64,000 nucleotides of DNA from Piper betle (taxonomy: Eukaryota > Streptophyta > Magnoliopsida > Piperales > Piperaceae). Below, one piece after another: positions 37,152 through 50,100 of this stretch. Within the stretch, counting starts at the first letter, position 1. Every line of letters starts with the position of its first letter. The stretch covers positions 62,001-126,000 of the forward strand of contig JAURVB010012933.1 in NCBI GenBank assembly GCA_033002965.1, written 5' to 3'. A model generated the notes under the pieces. That model made no database searches. It was not told the DNA's origin and was given only the letters and a program-made list of their open reading frames with translations. The position numbers were made by a program, and so were the translations under genes.

Positions 37152-40100
37152 TTAAAAACCCATCATCTTGATAAGAAAAGCAGTCTCCAATGTTGATTCC
37201 TTGAAAGAAAGATTATTTTCCTCAACCAAGTTTACAGTTAAGTAATATGGGTCGTTTTGGGTCAGAAATAGCATTTTGGTGGACCCGAGCAACCCATTTT
37301 GCTGCCTCCCACACGCCAAACCTGAAACACAGTTTACTTTCAGCACAGTATTTTGTTTAATTTGTTCAAATCTGGTCGTCAAAGTTCATCTCAGGGTGTG
37401 CACTCAGTATCTAACTTCTTCCTTAAATATCAAAGCAGCTGAAGAAGGAACATGGCAGGAGTCATATGTAACACACTATAACAGAAAGGTAAAATGAATT
37501 AAAAATTTGGCAACTTCGATAAAAAAAATTTAACTTTTCAGTCGTGTAAATTATTCACATGCCCAAGTTCTCCTAAAGTAATCAACCAAGAAGTCTTATT
37601 CTACAGACTGGCTCAACAAAGAAATAGCAAACATACTTCAAAACTCTTATATTTTTTTAACAAAACTTGCAACAAAATACCTTTAGCACTGCAGCACGAA
37701 ACAGTCCCGGGCTTGTATTTATAGTTGATGCAACAAGTATTCCCCCAGTACTGTAACTCCAGCCAGCAAGCTCATTCTCTTGCACGATGTTATTTTTGAT
37801 CAAAAATTGAGCACAGCAAATGTAATCACAAACAGAATTTTATTTATTTGATCGCATGCCACCTTGATGCCATGTTATACCCTTGCCACCTCCACCTCTA
37901 ATATCAAAACATCAAAAGCAATTGACATGGGTTACATGTTCATGAAGGCAAAGTAGCAATAAGCAAGTAGATCAGAAATACAATTTACAGCTCCATAATG
38001 GAAGAATACATGTGCCACTTGACCCATCCCATATATTGAAAGGTCCATCTAACACTAAACAATCCAAAATTAGCAATAACCAAAGTCACGTGATACTGAA
38101 TCATTGCATTGAAAATCAAGCTGGGAGGGCAGTGAATATCAAAGAAAAGATCAACGGGAAAAAAATTTCCCAAGCTATAATCTATTCCGGCACTGGTCAA
38201 ACTATTTTTTAACTTACAAGATTATAATTTTAAAAAAACACACGCACACACACTATCACATACCTAACATCTGCATATGCTATCACCCAACCTCGGTCAA
38301 GAAGGCTCTTTTGCTCACTCTGCCATCTCTTGTCTAATAACTCGCCATATGATCCATGACCATCGAGCAAACCTGCGTTTTGACAGTCTTGCTTGAGCTT
38401 GCGTGAGTACACTACTGTCAAGGGCACTGTCACATCATGTGATGGAACCTCATACTGTTCACAGGCATAATATTCCGACAGGTCATTCCATGAACATTCT
38501 AATCCATCACAATTGACAGTAAAGTCTCTACTCTTTGAAGATGAAAACTGTTCTAAAGGAGCATTGCGAGTTCCATAAAGAGCCTGTGTCCTTTGCAGCA
38601 GGATATTTTCTTGTTGAACAATGGCCCACTTGGCATTTGATAAATTATAGTCAACCACAGCATCAGGCATCCACATTATGAAATCCAAATTATTAGCAAA
38701 TGCTTTACAGATGGATTTTAGATGTCAGAAGATTGCAGTAAAGCAAGAAATAGATAACGTTTACAACGTTCACATACAACAGGCGATGAGATAATAAAGC
38801 GCATAATAGATGAGTGAAAATCATAGTTTGGTCCAGGTGAGATTAGGCAAACATGCTCGGGAAGAGGTAGAAAACATGGATTAAGGGCATTCAAAAGAAC
38901 TCCATTCTGCAAGAACAAATCCTTTCTTCAACATCATACTAAAAATGAAATATCACGGCAAAAATTTTAACCATAGGAAATTCTATCAATTAAATGCAAT
39001 CCTAATATAAAAGCTTGTTCACAACTGTTCAGGCAAGAATTAACATGGAGAAAAAAATGTACAGAAGAAGTGTTCATAGGTGATCAATGCAGATCTTTTT
39101 TTATTTATATAATGAATACAGCAGGTGAAAAAGATGAAGGTGTTGCTTTTATGATAGGCTACCTGGCTAAAGTAAGGTGCACTTCAAAGGTGTTTAACCA
39201 TAAGCACATGCCAGAGAAATTAGAATGAAAATTGCGCGAATTGTGAGAAGAGTTACAATACTACCGTGCATGCCATTTGGAAGTAAAGAACAACAGAATG
39301 AAGGGCATTAACAAGTTTTGTCACTTCAAAAGGCTAAAGGATACTTTATGACTGTACGAAAGGAGATAGAGATGCCACATGGAGCTCACATTTTGTAATA
39401 CCCTACCACAGAGAGAATAAATCTATCCCCTAAAGGATAAGTCCACCCTCAAAAAAAAAAGGATAAATCCACCCTCAACATATACTTCTAAGTTGGTTAA
39501 ACCAGCCTAGAAAAATGCTAAATGAACATACAGACATACACATATGTATACACATAATGCATGCACAAAAAGATTAACCTATAGCCATCACTCATCAGCC
39601 TAGCCTTCTTAGCAGGAAAAGTGACTTGCAGGTAAGTTATTCACAATCAGGGATGCCTCTTGTTTTTTCTTTTTTTACCCAATTTTAGAAGAAGTTCAAT
39701 AAAAAGGCCTTGAAATAGCCTTCAACATTAATTACTAAGAGCAATAAGGGAATAGAATTGGAGGAAATTTCAAAATAGTGCTTCCCAATCTCCCTAAAGT
39801 TCAAGCTTGAGGCAAAGAAAACTTCCTTGTGGTCATAATACCATGTAGATGCCTCATATAACCATAAATACAGAAGAAAAAAGCTTGATTCCGCTTACAT
39901 TTGGGTTCATGTTCAAAGGAAGAGGTATAGAACATAATCTGCAGGCATTGTTAACCCTCAAGATAAACACTAAATGCGAACAACATATATCCACATCCTC
40001 AAGACTAATGCCAGGTTCTCCAAGAAGCACGTTCTGGGAAAAAATTACCAAAGAAACAGTTAAACATGATCCAGATATTGTCTGTTAGAATAAATTATAA

Positions 40101-42558
40101 ATGTCTGTGCGGTAATACAAACAGTGTGATTTGATTACAAGTATGAACTGAAATGACCAATGTAACTTAAAACATACAGTTAATACATTCCTGGAAGATA
40201 ACCGCCATTGTCAATTTTGATAAGTACTTTACTGCCCTCGACCTTAGTTATGATTTGACTATGTTCAAAGCGTATAATAAATTTGGGGTTTTAAAGAATT
40301 ACTGCTCACTAGCAAACCTCCCAAGTTCCCACACCTGCACTTCCAACATGTGCACGAAGGAGATAGTGGGAATCTGCAGAAGAATCAGATCTTTTCCCAC
40401 CAGCATTCGTAAAAATATAATGAAATCACTGGTGATGCTCAACTATACTGTGAGCTTGGTGTCTACATTCCCATACTAAAGTCATTCCAGCAAAGGGATC
40501 AGCCCCATTTAGTATGTACACCTGCAAGAAATGCTAGTGATCAGACATTTTATATGAACCTGAAACACAGTCCTGAGCCACAAAACTTTGTTGATACCGT
40601 TGAATAAGTATTTGAAAATGTATGCACCATAATAAATTCGAAATCCTAGGTATTCCGGATGTTAACATAAGTGTTATCATCTAATTCTTCCAAGATCATT
40701 ATGTCATCCTTTCCAGAACCAAAGGTAGAGCAAAAAATTCAAATATGAAAGAATGGATTATCAAGTAGTTATTTCTTGATCAGCCAACAAAAGATAAATA
40801 GAGAGGCATGGTTAGGGAAAAAGGAGGAGGGTGGGGGGGGGTGATGGAGATGGTGAGAACTCTTCCATGCATATTACCTGAAAAAGAGAAGAGACGAAGA
40901 CCAACCTGAAAGGTCTCTTTGGAATCCGTGATAGTGTAAAGTAAGGTCTGCCCATCCATTGCCCACGCTAAATTGGCAACATTGCTTATCTGTGACATAT
41001 CACACAGCAATCCTGTAGCTGATAAAACAAAGTGCTCATTTTCTTTATCATACATTGTGTATGCAAGGAATTGATGATCTGGAGACACCTCTGACAGTTC
41101 TTCATAAGCATAACCTGTAGTAGTTCAAGAAATTCAGAGACATACTGAGAAACGTAAGTACAAACAAAGGGATGACAAGGGGGAACAAAAGGCATGTTTT
41201 TCACGGAAATAATGATAACCATACAGACCACCAAATCCCTCTGCTTCTTGATTATAATCCAACAGTTTTGCTCTATTCTCTTCCCAGAGGTATAGTCAAA
41301 TCCTGCTGAAGGAGAGTTACATGTAATAACTTCTTCATGCAAACTTGCTGATCGTCAACACAGAACAGAATACTGCTTCCCTTCATCCACTCACCTTTAG
41401 TACAGCCTATAACAAAATAGAACATAAAAATCAACCTAATGATAGCAGAAAAGCCTCAAAGAAGAGAAAAATGTCAATCTGCGGTTGGTGGGCAAGATGG
41501 AAGAAGCAGAAATAACAGACAACAAAACTAAAATGGAGGTTTCAACAACATTTGAACAAATTAAAATGATATACTTTTCATGTAAATAAAGTTTTTGATG
41601 ATCCCAATATTCAGAATAACTTAATAATCAAACCATTAAGCTCTATTCATCATGAGTAGACAGACAATACGACTAAAGTGGAACTCTCATAAACATTTGA
41701 ACAAATCAAACAGACATACTCATATAAGTAACTGTTTGATGATTCCAATATTCAGAATAATTAACAGCCATATCAATCTGACTTATAATTGATAAAAAAA
41801 TGTAAAAAAGGAAGAAACACAGAAATTTAAGCTCATTTTCGAATTAAACTCGATTCACGAGTAGACAGACAATATGACTAAAGTGGAACTCTCATGAATC
41901 AAACAGACATACTACACGTGTTAGTAACCATTTGATGATTCCAATATTCAGAATAATTAATAGCCAAACCATTATGACTTATAATTGATTAAAAAAAATC
42001 TGAAAAAGGAACAAAAACAGAAATTTCAGCTCAATTGTTCAATAGAGCTGAATAAAGAGCACATGCTACTCAAGAAAACAAGCATTCAACAGGTAGAGAA
42101 ACACTGAAACAGAAACATCTCAAATAATACTGAAGAAACCAAATGGCACATAGTGACATGCATGAATGAAGCATACAGAAAGCAAAAAAAACATAACCAA
42201 AAAAGCAAAAAGCAAGAAAATTTCTGCCAAAAGGAGGCAGACCATGGCCCCCAGCGGACCGGGGGAGTGGAGAGAGGAGAGGCCATGCGGCCGGCCATCT
42301 CGGGGAGCAGCTTCCGCTGCAGTCGCTCGGTGCCGGCCATGACGACCTAGGTTTACCTTCTCCTCCTGCTCCATGCACACCTTCATGTGCCCCATCGCCA
42401 CCTTGTCGGAGAGCTCCGACATCCATCGGAAGGGGTCGTGCCATGTCTGGGCCGTGGAGGGTCTAGGCGAAGGGCTTCTCCGGCGGTTTGCGGGGCGGCG
42501 GCATTTTCGGAGACCAGGTCGATGCTCTGGTCTTTGACAGGGCGAGGCGGCGGAGCAT
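37152..42558 (-). pseudogene. Decayed prolyl oligopeptidase-family (protease II-like) gene
   Basis: Exon remnants, 5' to 3' on the minus strand: 42558-~42245 (MLRRLALSKTRAS.., WHDPFRWMSELSDKVAMGH), ~41394-41225, 41114-40906 (GYAYEELSEVSPDHQFLAYT), ~40700-40567 (DDNTYVNIRNT), 40521-40318, 40033-39899, 38906-38778 (LISPGPNYDFHSSIMRF), ~38660-38264 (LLDRGWVIAYADVR), 37897-37681 (ENELAGWSYSTGGILVAS) and ~37313-37152 (FGVWEAAKWVARVH). In-frame stops: TAG 42463-42465, TGA 41355-41357, TAG 40646-40648, TGA 40426-40428, TAA 37840-37842. There are also frameshifts in the first, second and last exons. The exon that should encode the segment after VLK (PFLDA..YEEFGYP..SSFNTR) is missing from the short gap 37314-37680. 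The nucleophile motif reads SYSTGG rather than GYSAGG. Introns are retained, so this is not a processed copy. The intact family consists of serine peptidases of clan SC. It began with a probable organelle transit peptide. Confidence 0.9.
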
Positions 42559-44139
42559 TGCCGGCGACGGCGAGGAAATCTGCAGTTTAATAGCGGGCAG
42601 CGGTCACGGGTCTGGATAATAGGTTATGGTGCGGAAAAATAAAAATGTGTTGGACTTGGTAGTTGTTTTGGAACGGGTAATTAATTGAATAATTTAATAT
42701 ATTATAATAATTTAATATTTTAAATATAGGCCGTTAGATAACTTTAAAAGTACATCTTACTTGAAAAAAAATAATTATAATTATAATTTTTTTAATTATA
42801 TTTGTTTTCAAACACTTAGATAGATTATTATTAATATAAAATAGGAAGGCGAGACCATACAAGTTTGAAATTATAAATCGAGGTTAAACAAGTTAGATTC
42901 CATGACTTTCTACTACGAAATATATTTTTACTATAAAATGTATTATTTGTATTTTTTTAATAAATTAATATTAGTAAGATTTGTATCGTGAACATTGGAC
43001 ATGAAGTATTTTTATTATATTTTTTATATTTTTTTATATTTTTATTAATTAATTCACCTAATTTTAATCTCAAGTTAGTATTGATTTTTTTATTAATAAG
43101 AGTAGATTATTGATAATTTTAATAATTAAAACTTAATTATATTTAACATAGGTTTAATTTTAATTTTTTCATAATTACCAAAAAATATTATAATTATTTA
43201 TTTCAACATTAAAAATAACTTTAATTTTAAAAATCAAATCAAATAAATATTTTTTAAGTAATTTTATATTGATAAAAAGGATTTGAGCAAAATTGGAGGA
43301 CTAAAATTTTACGTTTAATTTAAATTTTAAACTTGATGTATTTGAAATTAACAAAATATTTAATGTACTGTAAATCATTTACTCCCTTACATTAAAACAT
43401 TGAGGATTTTTTCGCTTTCATATTTGAATACGTTGTAGTTAATTGTAGCCTCGTAATCAGTTTGTGAACTTTTAATATTTAATTAATTTAAAATTATAAT
43501 AATTATTATTTATTATTAAGAAAGTATTGTACTATACTTATATCTAAATTAAGAATTAAAACATTAATATATTTTAATATATCTATAACTATACTATCAA
43601 ATTAAATTTTGTTATTTAATAATATATACTTAATTTTAGATTTTAATCTTTTTTTATATATTATTATTTATAATTAAAAAACTTAGAATATAATACTAAT
43701 CAAATTTTAAAATCTTTAAAAATAAATTCTAGTTAGTTATTAAAATGAAAATTATTTTTTAATATTTGTATATAACTATATTTTTTAAAATATAAATAAT
43801 ATTTATTATTTATATTTAAAATAATATTATAATAATTCTGAAATTAATTTTATATATTTTTTATATATCCTTCGCTGGTTTGTTTAATATGTCATTATTA
43901 TATATTTAACGTATATAATATTTTATATATATTAATAATAACTTTATATAAATGGCGTCTTCTAAAATTTTTAAAATTATTAATTACTACTTACTCATAG
44001 ATGAATAAATTTAAGATAATTTTTTTAAAATTATTAATTACAATATGGACATCACGCTCTGGGCCCGTTTACATTGCGGATTCGGTTTCCATAAAATTTT
44101 CTGTTTTGTTTGTTTTTTTGAATCGGGCACATTTTAATC
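42559..44139. other. AT-rich divergent intergenic region
   Basis: The region lies between the 5' ends of the pseudogene (-) and the LINES homolog (+). It is extremely AT-rich with no coding content, and presumably held both promoters. Confidence 0.6.
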
Positions 44140-47100
44140 ATGGCCGGAGAAAACGGCGCCGCCGGCGGCACGGCGGAAGTGGCGGCCACCACCCCGTCGA
44201 CGCCCGGCAGACTCTCCTTGCCGGAAATCTGCGCTCTCGCCAGCGACCTGCTTCGCCCCTTCTTCGTGCTTTCTCCACCTCTTCCCTTTTTTCTCCCAAT
44301 TTTTGTTATTTTTCTTATTGTTGTAATAATCTTTGATGGTAGGAGAAAAAGCCGATGGTGTTATCCAATGATGCAGAGAGGCGTCTCCTTGTGTCTGTTA
44401 CCAAGGTTCGTTCCTTCCCTTCGATTTTTTTTCTTTGGATTTCATTAGCTTTAAAACTCTACAAGGATGTCAGACTGAAAAATGGTTTATGTTGGTTTTG
44501 GACGTGCTAAGACTGTGCCTGCGCAGTTCACAAAGAGATATTATGTGTGCTTTTTTATTGGATTAATTAGAGGTTGGAAAAAAAGATTTGAGGATGGTGA
44601 CAGCAGGAATCAATGTGATCTTTGGTCTAGGAGAGTGACACAATAATATTATGAAATTGGGTATGTTGGTTTGGAAATGACTTTTGATGCGCAGCTAGAA
44701 ATAGATATAACAAGTACTTTTCTAAGAGTGATTAAAGAGAGGGAGATTGTAATAGTGATTGAAGAGAGGTAGATGAAGACCAAGGATGGAGGCAGTTGCG
44801 GATGATGCGAACATGTATAGTTTCCATGTTCATGTGTCTGAGATTGGAAGAAGTGATGCAATAGGATCTGCATACACGAACCAAGATGACGATGTTGATA
44901 ATACTATGTTCTGTAGCAAATAGTCTTTTTAAGATGAATAAGTTTTTTTTTTCAGCTATATAATATTTTGGAGGCATTGCAAGGGTATTCCAACCGTGAT
45001 TCTATTTCTGTAAGTTATATTTATTGTTCTTGCCTATCTCACTATGATAGAGTGTGTGTGCTGGAGTTTGAGGAATGAGGAAAACAGGATTCTCGTTCAC
45101 AGGTTACCATGGTGTATTCACCCACAGATCATTTTCGCAAATGGCCTCATAACTGTGTGGAAGAAATCATTTTTCTTTTGGTGTGTTCTTTCCTTCTAAC
45201 TTACGGTTAAAATTTCCTGCCATTACGATCCAATTCATCAAAATCTCACTGCATATGTATGACTGTAACAGGTTAATTGTCTATCTGTTTCGAGCCGGTT
45301 TGTTCAACACATTTCTGGAAAATCTTTTGTAGCACTTTCCACTTTTCTTTTGGAAGATGTGTGTGTTGGTTATTTCTGTACACAAGTTTCTTATTCATAT
45401 GGTGGTATGAGTTTATTCTGATGAAAGTATGATGCAGGAGAGTCACTGGAAAGGATTTGTAAAGACACTTTATCATACACTGGATGAAGCAATTTTGAAG
45501 GTCCACTTATCGCCATCGCTATCAAGTTTGTTGGTTATGACTGAGCTTGTTCATATTTTTCAGAGCATAGTAAAAACTTTGAAGCTAGAGGAGATTCATC
45601 GAGATGGAGCCTATCTTTCTGTTTTGAGTGAATATGTGTTGGTGGTAAATTGGGACATATTGCATGGCCTTTTTATGAATGAACATGAAGCTAACAAGGA
45701 TTCAGACAAAATAAATTCTTCTGTTGATGTAAATGTGAACTGTTTGGAATTAAAGGCTGTCCTACTGGGAGCTATTGTTAGGCTTTTCTGCTCTTTTGCT
45801 AGCGATGATTGGTTGGAGGAACCAAGTGACAGTTTGTCAGATGAGCTACCAAGTCTTTATGGCATTGCAAAGCTTGTTCCTAAGCTTTTGTGCTGGAGTT
45901 TTTCCTTCGACGACAAGTACAACTCTGCAAGCATTGTTGTGTATGCAAGACAAAAAATTGTGGTAAGTTATTACTTGTTCATATTAACATTGATGAGTCT
46001 AATGATTGGTTCATAGATGCATGATCATGATGCTAATTGTCATTTTGTTTTCATGACTTGATATGCTGGGTTTTATTCATAACATTGTTGCCATTCCATA
46101 TGGTTACGTTTTTCTGGCTAAGTGTTTCGTGTAATTGTAGGTTCTAATGGTGAGGACGAGTTCTTTCATCATACAAGAATATCCCACGCTTGTCCTGTGG
46201 TTGCAACTGCTTCACAAGTACTTTTCAGATGTGTTAGCTCTGCCCTTGTCTCAAAGTAAAGATGGTCTAGAGGATTCCTTAGAGAGTTCCCCATTTCTTA
46301 TGAGTATTTCTCCAGGCACTCGAGCTGCTAGTCGGCATATATGGAGGAGAGTTCTGTTTCTTCTTTTTAAATGGTCCATCAATCTTATTAGTTTGAGTAA
46401 TAATAGTTGTGTGAATTGCATGTGCACAACTGAAAGTCCATCATCAAATTGTGTGCAAATGAATGGGAAGAATTGTACTTTGGGCTTGTCTATACTCGAT
46501 GACTGGGTGCAAAGGCATTTTCCCCTAGAACAGTTTAGCAAATATGAAAGCTACTTGATGCAATGCAGAGATTTTGCAGTTTCTTTTTTGCGATTATTCA
46601 TGTACGAGGTATGTTTTTCTTTCATAATCTAGCACATTGTTTACCATGCTTATATCTTCATTTGGTATATGTTTTTACTTGTTGTTTATCATTTGGTCTA
46701 GGATGATGTTATGTTCAAAATGCTTTTGCAGCTCTTGGATTTTTCACTTATTGTTAACCCAGTGTGAGATCATCTTTTCTTTCAGCTCTCTTATTTATTT
46801 GTTAATTTATGTTGTTTGTGTTGCTTTAGAGATGCTAATGGGTCGGGTAGAATTGGGTGCCCGACCTGAAAATGTTGGATTCAGGTTCCCATATTGGATA
46901 CGGGTCTAGAATCGGGTATTTATTAACATCGACTTCATATTGGTTCCAGTTTTGGAAAAGTACCCAACCCAATGTGGACCTAAACCCAAAAATGTATTAA
47001 CTTTTTTCTTAAATATTTGATTTTTTCGATATAATATTTAATTTAAAAAATATCTTGTACAATATGATATATTTTCTTTTAAAATAAGAATAATTATTAA

Positions 47101-50100
47101 AAAAATTCAAGTTTTATATGTTTTTGAGTAAATATGTGTAATATATTTTAATTTTGGTTTGGGTTTGGGTTTTACAAATGAGATTGCTTAGCATTAGTTA
47201 GCGTGGATATATCAAAATCAACTAAGAGGAGATCTATCAGTCCATCAAGATTACATGGCCATTATTTTTTCAAACTTGACAAAGTTACCCTCATCATCCA
47301 TGCATCCATGTAATTTGATGACTCATATTTATTTGAGCTGATGTAGGAATATCCAGACTAGCTGATATTAATTTTTTCGTTTATAAATGAGGTATGGATC
47401 ATGGTTGGGTATAAGTTAAAGGAAAATATATATATTATATTGACATTTTCGGGTTCAGGTTTGGGTCTTTCATATCTGGTCAGATTTGGGTCATGCAAAG
47501 CATGGGCTAAACCTATCCCAGTGGCATTCTAGTTCCTATAAAGTCTGTCTCTTTGTAACTTGTCAACACTTAATTGTTTGCAGACACAACACTCAACTTG
47601 GGTTATTGCTCCAAACAAACAAAGCAGATCGAAAATTCCATCTTTCGTGCATATTTGATCCCATTCAACTTTTTCATTTGTTTTTAAAGGAGGTTGGTTT
47701 TTTTAATGTAATTGTCCTTTTTATTGCACGTAATCATTGATCATACTTCTATAATGCCATCTCAACTTTGTGGAACAAAATGTTGGGCTCCTGTATTGAT
47801 AAAATAAGAGTGTGTGAGATGCACATTTTAACAGGAATGTTTGGTTTAACCTTAGGTGATCATATCTTAGACTAATGTTGGTTTAACCTTTAGAGATTAT
47901 ACCTTCAGTAGTATTAAGAAGAAGAAGAAGAAGAAGTCGGTAGTTGTTGTGTTGTGTGGGTTTTGATCGACTTTGAAACCCTAAGAGCTTTAGCCGGGGC
48001 AAGAGTCCCATCTAGTTTTTGAATCGTGCATTAGATTAGGGTTTGGTCTCACTGTCTTGCTTGATTAGCCGGGGCAAGAGTCCCACATAGTTTTGAATCA
48101 TGCATTAGATTAGGGTTTGGTCTCATGCATTCTTGTTGCCTTGTGATAATTCATAGTCCTTAGTCGTGCAGTCAATTATCTAGACTTATCCCTAGCCCTA
48201 GTCAGCAGTGAGTGGTCTAGCACTATTGACTCTTAGTCTATGACAACTAGCCGAACCTTTTGGCACTTAGCCTAAACTTGTAGCCCATGACATCAACTAG
48301 AACAGTGGAGAAGAGGCTAAGGAGCTACGTTATCCGCTAATGGTTATGGTATGGGTTGATGGTCTAGGGTTAGGCCAATGAGTTATGTGGGTTATACCAT
48401 GGGTTGATGGGCTATGCTATAGGCTAATGAGTTATGCTATGGGCTGATGATTTATGTTATGTCATTTACTAAATGTTTCGGAATGCTGGCTGGACTAAGA
48501 CTAGAGCTAGGTTATGTTATAGCTACAGCTAGGTTAGGGGTGACTAAACACATTTTCTCATCACAAGGTGGCACTTAACAATCAAATGTGTTAAGTCACT
48601 CCTAGCCCTAGTTGAGTATTTGGCTAGCTACGCTTAGCCTTATCTAGCTATGACTTATCTTAGCCTTAATCATAATTTATCATAGTTTTCAGCTCATAAC
48701 CCAGTTTTCCAGCATTTAGCAAATGACATAGCATAGCCCATGCCTTGTTACAAGTCAATGGGCAATGACATAATCCATTAGCCGATACAATGGCCCATTA
48801 GTGCATAGCATAACCCCCTAGGTCATAGCAAGCCCAAACTAGAGTGGGCAATATAACCCAGTAATGTGGAATTGGTTTGCTTGAGTTGATCTTAGCACGG
48901 GTCCAAATTTTTTTCTGACCCATGATGTGCTACAGAGATCATTATGTCTTGCTTGATTAGTTGAGGCTAGTAGTTGCATCACGAATAGATAACTCTTCGA
49001 GTGGTATAATTTATTATCAAAGCTTATGTTAGTATGCGTGTCTTCATGAGCATTTATGTGTGCTTAAGGCCGAGCCCCATCTATTTTCCTGTCCTGCATT
49101 AGATTAGGGTTTGGTCTCATGCATTATTGTTGCCTTGTGATAATTCGTAGTCTGACTTAGCCCTAGTCCTAGCCAACATGAGTGACCTAGCTCTTGTCTC
49201 TTAGCATATGACACCTAGCCTAGCCTTTTTGGTACTTAACCTAAACCATTGGTCCATGACATCAACTAGACGGGCGGAGAAGAGGCTAAGTGGCTATGAT
49301 GTGCACTAATGGCGATGCTATGGCCTGATGGGCTATACTATGGGCTGATAAATTATGCCATAGTTTTAAATACCATATTGTACTACTTGGTCCTATGCCT
49401 ACGATCCGGTATGGTTTAAGCCTTTCTACCATTTTAATTTGTACCCAGTTTATTAATCTAAATCATTCACAAAACCCAGGGTTTTTTTGTCAATAATCGC
49501 AATATTTTAGTTGTTATTTAATCAAACATTTGATAAAATACTTTTTAATTTTTAATGAAAATATCTTGTTTATAATTTTAAATTTGGTTGATCGTGTTTT
49601 GACTTGGCTGAACCAAATATCATCTAGCCCGATATGATAACCTGTATAGTGTTTAAAACTATGGATTATGCTATGGGCAACTGTGTTATGCTATGTCATG
49701 TGCCTTATGCTAGGGTAGTGGGTTGTGAATTGAAAGGCTAAGGTTAGGTCATAGTAGCTAGGGTTAGACTTAGCATACTAAGGCTAAGGTTAAGTGTGGC
49801 TAGTTGACTACTCAACTCAGGCTAGGGGTGTCTAAACACGCTCGATCATCACAAGGTGATCAAATGGTGCCCAACTAAAACCCTAATCTAATGCTAAATT
49901 GGATACTTAACGAAATACTGCTCTAAGCTACTAAACTATTGACATATCCATACAGGTACACATTCATAATGACAGACACATACTAACTTAAGCTTCAACC
50001 CTAAATGGTACCATTAGAAGACACCCAAAACCCCACAAAAATAATACCAAAATATTCAAACTAGTGGCCCAACAGTTTTTTGCAAATAGTGATTTCGACA

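Noticed and set aside
42070..42444. Three overlapping minus-strand frames of 84-124 codons
   Set aside because: They are pieces of exon 1 of the prolyl oligopeptidase pseudogene read in different frames plus intron, not separate genes.
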